From Hyphomonas sp. (GTDB lineage Bacteria > Pseudomonadota > Alphaproteobacteria > Caulobacterales > Hyphomonadaceae): DNA of 64,000 bases. The stretch's first letter is position 1. The number at the start of each line of letters is the position of its first letter. Under the pieces are notes generated by a model. That model was not told the DNA's origin, ran no database searches, and saw only the letters and a list, made by a program, of their open reading frames with translations. Location: assembly GCA_020638455.1 (NCBI GenBank), contig JACKIK010000002.1:248001-312000 (forward strand). Direction: 5' to 3'. Position numbers and translations under genes: made by a program. This document shows, piece by piece, positions 1 to 7,645 of this stretch.

Positions 1-1528
1 GCCCATAGGAGGCCTGCGCAGCGGCCCAGTCGGCGAGTCCGCCTGCGCTGGACCGGTTGGCAACTTCGGTCAGCATCCGGGTCGCGAAGTCCACCGGCTC
101 GCGCTCGGGCTGCTTTTCCTCCGGAACGGTTCGCATGCGCGCGGGCGTGGGCAACAGGTCGCCGGCAAACGCGACGCTCTCGGGGATGACGAACGCGTAG
201 ACCGTTGCGCCTTCCGCTTCGGGCGCGATCTCCATCCAGGCTGTGTCGGGATCGGGAATGGTCACTTTCTGACCGGCTTTCACCAGCGCCTCCGAATCTC
301 GCATGCGATCGTTCGGAAAGTAGGTGTAGATTTTGCCATCCTTCTCGAGCTGGAACACAATAAGCCGGCCATCAATCCTGGGCGTGACATGGATGACGAG
401 CCTCGCATCGTCGCCGCTTCCGGTTTCTTCAAGGTCAAGGCTGAGCTTGCCGCTGGTCGGGCCAAGGGCGCGAGCCATCGCTTCCAGTGTCTCTGCCGTT
501 GCAACGAAGACCTGCTCCGGCTCGGCGCTGACGAAAATGGCATCGTTCGTCGTCGTCTTGATCCAGTTGCGGTATGGCGAAATGCGCGTGTAGACGCCCT
601 CCGACTTTTCGGCGGCGCATTCGAAGCCAAAGCTGACGACGCCGATCTGATAGGTCCTGTCCTTGGTATCGAGTGCGACCAGCGGCCCGCCGCTGTCACC
701 CTGACAGCTGTCCGTGCCACCGAACTTCCGGCCGGCGCAGATTTGCGTGGCGCCGTCATAGGACAGATCCGCATACTGCTTGCCGCAGACTTCCGGCGGC
801 TTCATGGGCAGCATTGTGTGGTAGAGGTAGCGTGAGCCGGCGTCGCCGGAGCGTCCGCTTGGCTGGATCTTGAAACTTTCAATGCGTGCGTCCCGGCCGG
901 AACTGGCCCGCTTGCCGAAGCCGGCGACGAAGGCGCGTGCGCCGTCCCGGTCGCTGTCCGCATCGCCGCCTGCGGAAAGGCGCGCCAGATCGCCCTGCCA
1001 CGACCGGTCGATCCGGACCAGGGCGATGTCATTCGCCGATCCCAGCCATTCACCCGCGGAGTCCTTGCGCGTCGGCTGATAGTCCGGGTGGATCATCACG
1101 GCATCGACTTTGTAGATGTTGCCGTCGCCTTCTTCGGCCAGGTCGTCCGTTCCGCCGACGACTTCCAGCGGGCTGCGGGGCCGCCATTCCCAATGATCGC
1201 CGACGCGTCGGGATTCGCCGGTGAAACAGTGCGCCGCGGTCAGCACCCAGCGCCGGGCGACAAATGTCCCGCCGCAGAAGTGGCGGACGGTTCCGTCGCG
1301 CATCTCATGCCGCAGTTCCGCAAAGAAGGGCCATTGGTCGATGGTCGAGCGGTCGCCCTTCACGATCCGATCCGACTCGCGGGCGTCGGGAGCGAGTGTC
1401 GCGGTCCATTCCAGCTGCTCTGCGCTCGGCGGGTCATCCTCCGGCGCTGCGGTCTGGCAGCTCGCAAGCAGGGTGGCGGTTGCGAGTGCGCCTGCAAGGC
1501 GCAGGGCGAACAGGAAAGGCTTCTGCAT
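1..1528 (-). CDS. Trypsin-like serine protease lipoprotein with DUF4384-like C-terminal domain (partial, runs off left edge)
   Basis: The frame is open from the ATG at 1528 to base 1, so the C-terminus is missing. The N-terminus is a lipoprotein signal with lipobox L21-A22-S23-C24, which predicts a membrane-anchored secreted protein. A chymotrypsin-fold (S1 family) domain follows. Its triad is H100 (LTAAHC), D167 (NDIAL) and S279 (GDSGGP). D273, six residues before the serine, matches the trypsin S1-pocket aspartate, so cleavage after Lys/Arg is likely. After about residue 320 the sequence resembles DUF4384 (a GRLIVFQL...YFPN pattern), a domain found in surface or regulatory proteins. The start overlaps the stop of the upstream paralogue as TGATG, so the two are probably translationally coupled. 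Substrate is unknown. Confidence 0.85.
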   Translation of the reverse strand, partial: MQKPFLFALRLAGALATATLLASCQTAAPEDDPPSAEQLEWTATLAPDARESDRIVKGDRSTIDQWPFFAELRHEMRDGTVRHFCGGTFVARRWVLTAAHCFTGESRRVGDHWEWRPRSPLEVVGGTDDLAEEGDGNIYKVDAVMIHPDYQPTRKDSAGEWLGSANDIALVRIDRSWQGDLARLSAGGDADSDRDGARAFVAGFGKRASSGRDARIESFKIQPSGRSGDAGSRYLYHTMLPMKPPEVCGKQYADLSYDGATQICAGRKFGGTDSCQGDSGGPLVALDTKDRTYQIGVVSFGFECAAEKSEGVYTRISPYRNWIKTTTNDAIFVSAEPEQVFVATAETLEAMARALGPTSGKLSLDLEETGSGDDARLVIHVTPRIDGRLIVFQLEKDGKIYTYFPNDRMRDSEALVKAGQKVTIPDPDTAWMEIAPEAEGATVYAFVIPESVAFAGDLLPTPARMRTVPEEKQPEREPVDFATRMLTEVANRSSAGGLADWAAAQASYG

Positions 1529-3057
1529 CAGTCCACCGAATAAGTTGCGATCCCCATTCCTGCATTCGCATAGGGGTCTGTGTCGGGCGCGTCCCGCAGG
1601 GCGTCACGGGTCTCGTAAACAAGGATTTCGGAGTAGGATTTCCAGACCGTGCGGATGGGCCCCTTGGTCTGGCCGAGATCGGGCAGGCTGTCGCCGATGA
1701 GCGCCATGCGTTCAGGCAGGACGAAAGCGAAGACCTCGTCGTCTCCCGGCGTCTCGGACCGCGTTACCTGGAACTGCAGTCCGGGACCGGGCAGCATCTT
1801 CCGGTCGCCGGCCTCGACCATCGAGTCGGGCAGCTCTTCTGCCTCGCAGGGAAAGATGCAATTGACGACGCCGGCGGGATCCAGGTCGAACACCCACAGG
1901 CGGCCCGCCAGTTCCGGCTCGATCCTGATCGACACCGAATCGCCTGCATTGAAGCGGGTTTGCCCGTCATTGATCGCCACGGCGACCTTTCCGTTGGCGG
2001 GTTGAAGTGTCTTCACGAGGTTCTGGAGACCGGCCTTTGTCATGAAGATCGCCTTCTCGGGCTTTGCGTCAACGAAGCTGGCGCCGGCTCCTGCGTCCTC
2101 GACAAAGCTGCGGAATGCTGAGACCCGCGTGTAGACCGCCGGTGCCCGGCGTACACCGCAGCTTTCGCCGTGGCTGACAATGCCGATCTGGTAGACCCGT
2201 CCGGCAAAGTCGCGTGCGACCAGCGGCCCGCCGCTGTCGCCCTGGCAGGAGTCCACGATGCCGCTGTCATAGCCGGCGCAGATCATGGTGTTGCCGTCAT
2301 AGGCTTCGACGGCGTATTCGCCCTTGCAGGCTTCCGCATTGCGCGTCGGGATCATGGCGTTGCGCAGGCGGTCAGTATACGCACGGAAATCACCGTCCGG
2401 GGACGAGAAGTCTTCGAGATCGCCGCGGAACATGTCCGTCTTGCCGAAGCCTGCAAAATACGCGGCGCCGAAAAAGCGGTCGACATCCGACGCCGTGCCG
2501 GCGGACAGCCGGACCGTGTCGCCGGTCCATGGCCTGTCCAGCTTCATCAATGCGATGTCGTTGACGGGGACCTTGTTTTCCCCGGCGCGGGCGTAGTCGG
2601 GAGAGATCCGGATATCGACGACATTGTAGACGTAGGCCGCCGTGACCTTTTCGAGGTCTTTCTGTCCGAGGACAACCTGGACTGCGCCCGACCCCGGCCG
2701 TTCCCAGTGCCCGGTCGATTCGTTGCGCGCCGCGCCCTCGACGCAATGCGCCGCCGTCAGCACCCATTCCGCCGAAATTGCGCTGCCGCCGCAGTCATAA
2801 GTGATGATACCGCTGCGTGTGCCCCGGATCGCGGCAAAGAACGGCCAGTCGCTTTCCCTGGCGAGCGACGTATTCAGGCCCTTGGTCGCCTGCGAGGAGC
2901 CTGTCGGCTTGACACCGAACTCTGTGCGGGCCCAGCCGTCATCCTCGGCCGGCGCGGCGCTGTCATCGGGTGGGTCGGCAGCGGCTGGCGCGGCGGCGCA
3001 ATTCGCTGTCGCTGCAATGAGCAGGCCGAGCAGCGCAGCCTTCAGGATGGAATGCAT
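1528..3057 (-). CDS. Secreted trypsin-like serine protease with DUF4384-like C-terminal domain
   Basis: This is a 509-residue paralogue of the gene it overlaps. The ATG at 3057 is chosen because the sequence MHSILKAALLGLLIAATANC is a good export signal; an ATG ten codons upstream would add only basic residues. Position C20 lies in a weak lipobox (T-A-N-C), so lipidation is uncertain. The S1 protease triad is H104, D167 and S275, with the trypsin-type specificity aspartate six residues before the serine. The region after about residue 360 matches the DUF4384 pattern (GRLWVFDLDPAGVVNCIFP). It is likely cotranscribed with the downstream copy, and together they form a tandem duplication that has diverged. 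The in vivo target is unknown. Confidence 0.85.
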   Translation of the reverse strand: MHSILKAALLGLLIAATANCAAAPAAADPPDDSAAPAEDDGWARTEFGVKPTGSSQATKGLNTSLARESDWPFFAAIRGTRSGIITYDCGGSAISAEWVLTAAHCVEGAARNESTGHWERPGSGAVQVVLGQKDLEKVTAAYVYNVVDIRISPDYARAGENKVPVNDIALMKLDRPWTGDTVRLSAGTASDVDRFFGAAYFAGFGKTDMFRGDLEDFSSPDGDFRAYTDRLRNAMIPTRNAEACKGEYAVEAYDGNTMICAGYDSGIVDSCQGDSGGPLVARDFAGRVYQIGIVSHGESCGVRRAPAVYTRVSAFRSFVEDAGAGASFVDAKPEKAIFMTKAGLQNLVKTLQPANGKVAVAINDGQTRFNAGDSVSIRIEPELAGRLWVFDLDPAGVVNCIFPCEAEELPDSMVEAGDRKMLPGPGLQFQVTRSETPGDDEVFAFVLPERMALIGDSLPDLGQTKGPIRTVWKSYSEILVYETRDALRDAPDTDPYANAGMGIATYSVD

Positions 3058-3155
3058 CGGTCGCCGTCTCCGCCTCGGCCAATCCACATGCGGACCTTAC
3101 CAGCTAAGTCGCCGGTGACCATAGCTGAACTGTCCTGGCCGCCCGGGGCGGGCGT

Positions 3156-3932
3156 TTAGCGTCCGTGGAACCGTGCGGCCCGGCGTTCGAAAACGGACCG
3201 GATGCCCTCGGCATGATCTTCGGTATGCCTCAGCAGAGATTGCTCGGCATGCTCGCGGTCGAGCGCGGCGGCGACGTCTTCATAGAGCCCGAGGCGAAGC
3301 GTCTTGCGTGTTGCCAGCAGGCCGAGCGGCCCGCCTTCGGCAATTTCGGCGGCAAGGCGCAAAGCGGCGTCGCGGACGTCATCCAGTGGCACGAGTTCGT
3401 CCACCAATCCCCAGGATTGCGCCTCGTCGCCCTTGATGCGGCGCGATGTCAGGAACATCAGGCTGGCGCGCTGGGCGCCGATGAGGCGGGGCAGGGTCGC
3501 GGTGAGAGCGAAGCCGGGATGGAAGGCCAGCCGGGTGAAGTTGGCGACGAACCGTGCTTCCGGTGCTGCAACGCGGAAGTCGGCCGTGACGGCAAGTCCA
3601 AGACCCGCCCCGACTGCCGCGCCCTGAACCGCGGCGACGATGGGCTTCCTTGTCCGATAGAGGCGCAGGGCCTCATTGTAGAATTCGCGGACAGGATCGT
3701 CGCCGGAGCCGCCGACGCCGCCGCCTTCGGACTGGACGAGGTCTGCGCCGGCGCAGAAGGGTTTGCCGTCCGATGCCAGCACCACGGCGCGGCAGTTTTC
3801 GTCCTCGTCGAGGGCGAGCAGCTTGTCCGCGATATCGCGGAGCAGGGCGACGTTGGCGTGATTGTTGGGCGGGTTGGAGAAGACCAGCTCGGCGACGTGG
3901 CCATGGTGGCGAACGGTAATTGTGTGAGTCAT
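3156..3932 (-). CDS. Enoyl-CoA hydratase/isomerase (crotonase) family protein
   Basis: A 258-residue crotonase-fold protein acting on acyl-CoA thioesters in the cytoplasm. The oxyanion-hole segments are visible: FCAGADL at residues 59-65 and GAAVGAGLGLA at 104-114. The two glutamates that catalyse hydration in classical enoyl-CoA hydratases are not at their usual places: the C-E-L-A stretch reads L-G-L-A here, and the second site reads FTRLAFHPGF. It may therefore be an isomerase or another crotonase activity. The start overlaps the end of the acyl-CoA dehydrogenase gene by four bases (ATGA), so the pair forms an operon and probably works in the same acyl-CoA degradation route. Confidence 0.85.
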   Translation of the reverse strand: MTHTITVRHHGHVAELVFSNPPNNHANVALLRDIADKLLALDEDENCRAVVLASDGKPFCAGADLVQSEGGGVGGSGDDPVREFYNEALRLYRTRKPIVAAVQGAAVGAGLGLAVTADFRVAAPEARFVANFTRLAFHPGFALTATLPRLIGAQRASLMFLTSRRIKGDEAQSWGLVDELVPLDDVRDAALRLAAEIAEGGPLGLLATRKTLRLGLYEDVAAALDREHAEQSLLRHTEDHAEGIRSVFERRAARFHGR

Positions 3933-5095
3933 GGGCGGGTATCCATCAGGTTGCGGGCGACGACCATGCGGTGGACTTCGGAGGGGCCGTCATAGATCCG
4001 CATGTTGCGGATGCGGCCGGCGAAGAGGTGCAGAGGCATTTCCTTGGTCATGCCCATGGCGCCGAAGCATTGCATGGCATTGTCGATGATCTCCTGAGCC
4101 ATTTCGGTGGCGAAGTATTTGATCATCGAGATTTCAGTGCGCACGTCCATTCCGTGGTCGATCTTCCAGGCGCAGTCATAGGCCATCAGCCTTGCGGCGT
4201 GGATTTTCGCGGCGCCGTCGGCGACCCACCATTGGACAGACTGGCGTTCTGAAAGCTTGTGACCGAAGGTTTTCCTCTGCGGCGCATATTCCCGCATCAT
4301 GTCGAGGGCGCGCTGGGCGCCGCCGATGCACCAGGCGGCCATTTCCATGCGGCGGGTGCCGAGACGGACCTGCATCGGGCCGAATCCCTTGCCTTCCTCG
4401 CCGAGCAGTTTCCAGCCGGGGACGCGGCAATCCTCGAGGGCGACTTCATAGGTAAACTCGCCACCCAGCATGGGAATACGGCGGAGAACGTTGAATCCCG
4501 GCGTGTCGCGGTCGACCAGAAAGGCCGACATACCGCCGCTCTTGCCTTTTTCCTTGTCGGTCAGGGCCATGAGGATGGTGAAGTCAGCCTCGGCGGCGCG
4601 GGTGATCCAGATCTTGCGGCCATTGATGACCCAGTCGTCGCCATCCCGGACGGCGCGGGTCTGCATGCCGCCGGGATCCGCGCCGGCGCCCGGTTCCGAG
4701 ATGCCGATGGCGGAGACGGTTTCGCCGCGGGCATAGGGGGCGAGGTAGGCTTCGCGCTGGCGCTCGTTCACGGTGGTCATGAGCATGCGGAGATTGGGGG
4801 AATCGGGGGGCAGGGTATAGGTTGCAACCGTCGAGCCGAGGGCTTCGTTGACGGCCACGAGGGCAACGTGGGAGAGGCCCATGCCGCCGACATCTTCGGG
4901 GGCATCGAGGCCCCAGAGGCCGAGTTCCTTCGACAGCGCATCGAGGCGCTGGCGTTCCTCCTTCGAGAGATGGGCGCCTTCGCCGGCGGCATCGCGGGCG
5001 AGCACGGCGCCTTCCAGTGGCATCAGTTCCTCGCGCACGAAGCGCTGGACGAGGTCCCGCAGCATGCGGTGGTCTTCGGCGAGTTCGAAATCCAT
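3929..5095 (-). CDS. Acyl-CoA dehydrogenase family protein (FadE2/ACAD10-11-like)
   Basis: A 388-residue FAD-dependent acyl-CoA dehydrogenase. The start at 5095 (MDFELAEDHRM) has an AGGAGG ribosome site just upstream; an open frame continues further upstream but has no family similarity. Family signatures include SEPGAGADPGGM, WVINGRKIWIT and the C-terminal YDGPSEVHR motif. The last is typical of the FadE2/ACAD10-11 subgroup rather than short-chain dehydrogenases. It would introduce the alpha-beta double bond into an acyl-CoA and pass electrons to ETF. The crotonase gene follows with a four-base overlap. Chain-length preference cannot be read from the sequence. Confidence 0.9.
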   Translation of the reverse strand: MDFELAEDHRMLRDLVQRFVREELMPLEGAVLARDAAGEGAHLSKEERQRLDALSKELGLWGLDAPEDVGGMGLSHVALVAVNEALGSTVATYTLPPDSPNLRMLMTTVNERQREAYLAPYARGETVSAIGISEPGAGADPGGMQTRAVRDGDDWVINGRKIWITRAAEADFTILMALTDKEKGKSGGMSAFLVDRDTPGFNVLRRIPMLGGEFTYEVALEDCRVPGWKLLGEEGKGFGPMQVRLGTRRMEMAAWCIGGAQRALDMMREYAPQRKTFGHKLSERQSVQWWVADGAAKIHAARLMAYDCAWKIDHGMDVRTEISMIKYFATEMAQEIIDNAMQCFGAMGMTKEMPLHLFAGRIRNMRIYDGPSEVHRMVVARNLMDTRP

Positions 5096-5245
5096 GGGAT
5101 GCCCTCCTGAGAAGGAGAGAACGCCACAAGGCAGCGGCGCAGACAAGGACGGGCGGGGACTGACCTCGCGGAAGCGCAGGCGGGCGGGATTCAGGTTGCA
5201 ATGCCGCGGGGTCCTGAAAGAGTGGCGCAGCAAGGAGGACTGCCC

Positions 5246-5689
5246 ATGACCGATCCCGACAGCCGCGCCATCACGACGGCGCTTTACCGCGTCATTTCCC
5301 AGCCGCCGGGGCAGCGCGACTGGGACTCGATCCGGGACCTGTTCCATCCCCGGGCGACGATGACGCGGACGGGTGCGGCTTTCGATGCGACACGCTCGAA
5401 CCAGTGCATGAGCTTCGGGGAATATGTCGAAGCCGCCGAGCGGAATCTTGCGGGCGTGGAGTTCTCGGAAGTCGAAACCGGCCATCATTGCGAGCAGTTC
5501 GGCGCCGTGGCCCAGGTGCGCAGTACCTATGAGACGATCTTCCGTTCGGGCGGGAAGGAGTCCCGCGCGCGGGGCGTGAACTTCCTGATCCTGGTGCGGC
5601 TTGAGACGCGCTGGCAGATCATCGCGATCGCCTGGGACAATGAGCGCGAGGGGCTGGCGCTGCCGGCGGACTGGCTGGTGATGGACTGA
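5246..5689 (+). CDS. SnoaL/NTF2-like protein
   Basis: A 147-residue protein with the size and pattern of the SnoaL-like NTF2 fold, a small cone-shaped domain used by diverse enzymes and binding proteins. The ATG at 5246 is preceded by AAGGAGG at a good distance; an in-frame ATG fifteen codons upstream is less likely. It is transcribed divergently from the acyl-CoA dehydrogenase operon across about 150 bases, so the two may share a control region. No signal peptide is present. Specific function is unknown. Confidence 0.75.
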   Translation: MTDPDSRAITTALYRVISQPPGQRDWDSIRDLFHPRATMTRTGAAFDATRSNQCMSFGEYVEAAERNLAGVEFSEVETGHHCEQFGAVAQVRSTYETIFRSGGKESRARGVNFLILVRLETRWQIIAIAWDNEREGLALPADWLVMD

Positions 5690-5753
5690 GCAGCACCCTT
5701 ACCCGGCAACGCCCTCAGGCGCTCCGGCAGGAACATATCATTCTGCTGTGGGA

Positions 5754-6362
5754 TTAGCCGGTGTCGTACCACCCGGCGAGCGCCCTGGCGAGCAGGCCCG
5801 GCAGGGTGCCGGCGATGAGGGCGAGGTCCGGCGGCAGCCGGTGGCGGCCGTCAAAGGGCGAGACGACGGGCTTCGCCTCGCCGCGCGCCTTCCAGCGCCG
5901 GATCGTGCGGGCAAGCCGCCGGGCATGGGCTGCCGGATCCTGCAGCACACGGTGCATGGCGATCCAGCGGGCGATGACCGGCGCGGCCGCCACCGGACCC
6001 CTTGGGCGCGGTCCGGAAAGGGTCCGGAAACCGTCCGGAAGCGGACCGGAAAGGCGCGGCACCAGACCGAAACGTCCGGCCTGCGGACCGAAACTAGCGG
6101 TCACGTCTTCGACGCCGTCCGGAAGCGGGACGGGTTTGGCCGTGCGCGGGCGGACCGCGGCGAGCTCGACCGAGAGCGCCATCAGGAAGATCAGGCGGCG
6201 GAGGATGACGGCGAGCTGGCGGAGGTCCGCAAGGCAGCGGCGCTTCAGGCTTTTCGTCAGGGTCATTGGCTTCAGGTGCAGGTTCGCGCGCGCGACGATG
6301 CGCAGGAGGCCGTCGCCGACGGTCCTGAAAGCCTGTTCGAAGAAGCGGTCATCCATGTGCAT
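5754..6362 (-). CDS. Hypothetical protein carrying an internal 11-bp tandem repeat
   Basis: About 202 residues from the ATG at 6362 (MHMDDRFFEQAF); the ATG at 6356 is an alternative and neither has a strong ribosome site. I do not recognise the family. The N-terminal half is rich in Arg and Leu with a hydrophobic helix (RRLIFLMALSVELAAV). The middle is a Pro/Gly-rich linker encoded by the 6011-6054 tandem repeat. The C-terminal part (ARWIAMHRVLQDPAAHARRLARTIRRWKARGEAK and on) looks like a folded basic helical domain. A competing open frame exists on the plus strand. The minus frame is preferred for its protein-like C-terminus, but coding status is only moderately supported. Confidence 0.45.
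   Translation of the reverse strand: MHMDDRFFEQAFRTVGDGLLRIVARANLHLKPMTLTKSLKRRCLADLRQLAVILRRLIFLMALSVELAAVRPRTAKPVPLPDGVEDVTASFGPQAGRFGLVPRLSGPLPDGFRTLSGPRPRGPVAAAPVIARWIAMHRVLQDPAAHARRLARTIRRWKARGEAKPVVSPFDGRHRLPPDLALIAGTLPGLLARALAGWYDTG
6011..6054. repeat. Four-copy 11-bp tandem repeat (GTCCGGAAANN)
   Basis: Units begin at 6011, 6022, 6033 and 6044, all sharing a [GT/GA]CCGGAA core with an exact 11-base period; further degenerate copies appear at about 6072 and 6117. The period is not a multiple of three, so it shifts frame inside the hypothetical gene. Confidence 0.85.
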
Positions 6363-6462
6363 GCGGGGAGTATCGCAGGGAGGGAATGCCGTCGGATTGG
6401 GAGACTTGCCAAAAGCGTGCACGCAGGCATGATTGCTCGTACAAATTGCAGTGGAGCGAGCA

Positions 6463-7272
6463 ATGAAACTTCGAAGCGCAGCTGCCATCGGCGCAATTTT
6501 ACCGTTCGTCATGTCAAGTGCCCAAGCTCAAGAGCGGTGTCCCACGCCAAATCTTCTGACTGAGGCACCTGTTACTGCTGCAGAACTCTACGACACCCTT
6601 CATGATCGGAATGTTGCAAAAGGAGAGTTTGAGACGACTGCTCAATTCGAGGCAAGAAAAGCTCAGTCAGCTGCTCCGCCCCAAGCGCTGGTGAAGGTTG
6701 AGGTCGATTCTCGAAAGTTCATCTATGATGCGGATAATCAGGTGTTCCGGCTGTTTGTGCCCGAACTGCAAACAACCGCCTCTTATCGTAACGGCTATAT
6801 TCCCAAGGAAATGAAGGATATTTTGGGCGATTATCGATACGGAAAGCCGGTAGAGCTTCTCGCTAGCGAAGAAGAGACGGGTAGCCGCGAATACGAGGCA
6901 TCCAACGCATATGGCGCTACAACTAGCGTAACGGAGCGATCCTTCGATAGCGATGTGATTTTTGACAACAAGGGACGTAAACGTCTTGCCTCCGGCGACG
7001 ACCTCTTCCAAGAGCGTGCTGAATACGAGACGGCATATTTGGAAATCCCAGTGCCGCTGGCAGATGCTCCGGCGGTCAAAGGAAATCTATCGTTAGTCGC
7101 ACTCGTACAACCAAGATATCCGTTCACTCTTGAAAATCGCTACAGGATCGAGCCAACGAGGGAATATCCAACTGACCTTCAGACGCACTACATGCTTGCA
7201 TTTGCCGACATACAATGCATCGGAGTTCTTGATGGTTCCACCAATCTACTGACCAGTTGGAAGACAAGATGA
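6463..7272 (+). CDS. Secreted orphan protein in an A+T-rich island
   Basis: A 269-residue protein. The start at 6463 is chosen because MKLRSAAAIGAILPFVMSS, ending in AQA, is a standard Sec signal with a signal-peptidase I site. The mature part has a motif of the GEFETTAQFEAR type, seen in assorted periplasmic hypothetical proteins, followed by a beta-rich domain with two late cysteine-flanked segments. No enzyme family is recognised. G+C is strikingly low: the sampled line 6781-6840 has 23 of 60 G+C and 6601-6660 has 26 of 60, against about 65 percent around it. Codon use includes many A/T third positions. This points to acquisition by transfer. No mobility genes accompany it. Confidence 0.7.
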   Translation: MKLRSAAAIGAILPFVMSSAQAQERCPTPNLLTEAPVTAAELYDTLHDRNVAKGEFETTAQFEARKAQSAAPPQALVKVEVDSRKFIYDADNQVFRLFVPELQTTASYRNGYIPKEMKDILGDYRYGKPVELLASEEETGSREYEASNAYGATTSVTERSFDSDVIFDNKGRKRLASGDDLFQERAEYETAYLEIPVPLADAPAVKGNLSLVALVQPRYPFTLENRYRIEPTREYPTDLQTHYMLAFADIQCIGVLDGSTNLLTSWKTR

Positions 7273-7645
7273 GCAGAGCGTACCTGGTTGCTTGTACCTC
7301 AAGTTTGAATTGTGCATTCTTTGGAAGAGGACTAGCAACACTTCGACATGCTGCTTGAAGATTGGCCCTCAAGCGTATTCATCGCCAATCGTGCGATTGA
7401 GCGTCCGTTAGATCGGCCAAATATTTGATTTGACTAGTCCGCCTGCAGGGGCATTGGGCCACGTGACCCCTGACCCAGCCCCCTCTCCCAAGGGAGAAGG
7501 GGGACCGGGTCCGCAGCCTGAATCCCGGATCGACAAATTGTGATCCGCAAAGACCGGGAAGCCTGTCGACAGGGCGCGCCAACGTTGTCATTCTTTGGGA
7601 CAAGCAAAGCGCTGGGGACAGCCCGGCGCGTCAGGGGAGGACAGG
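7273..7645. other. 373-base stretch without a convincing gene
   Basis: The first 160 bases keep the low G+C of the preceding orphan, then composition returns to normal near 7440. The only structure seen is the palindrome at 7479-7503. No coding frame with a ribosome site was found. Confidence 0.6.
7479..7503. repeat. REP-like intergenic palindrome
   Basis: The arms CCCCCTCTCCC and GGGAGAAGGGGG flank a two-base centre, giving a near-perfect hairpin. It has the look of the short dispersed palindromes (CCCTCTCCCttGGGAGAGGG type) found between genes in many proteobacteria. No T-run follows it. Confidence 0.6.

Noticed and set aside
6011..6130. CRISPR array
   Set aside because: Units are 11 bases with no spacers and no cas genes are nearby.
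7479..7503. Palindrome as a terminator for the secreted orphan
   Set aside because: It is over 200 bases past the stop codon and has no T-run; it looks like a dispersed intergenic element.
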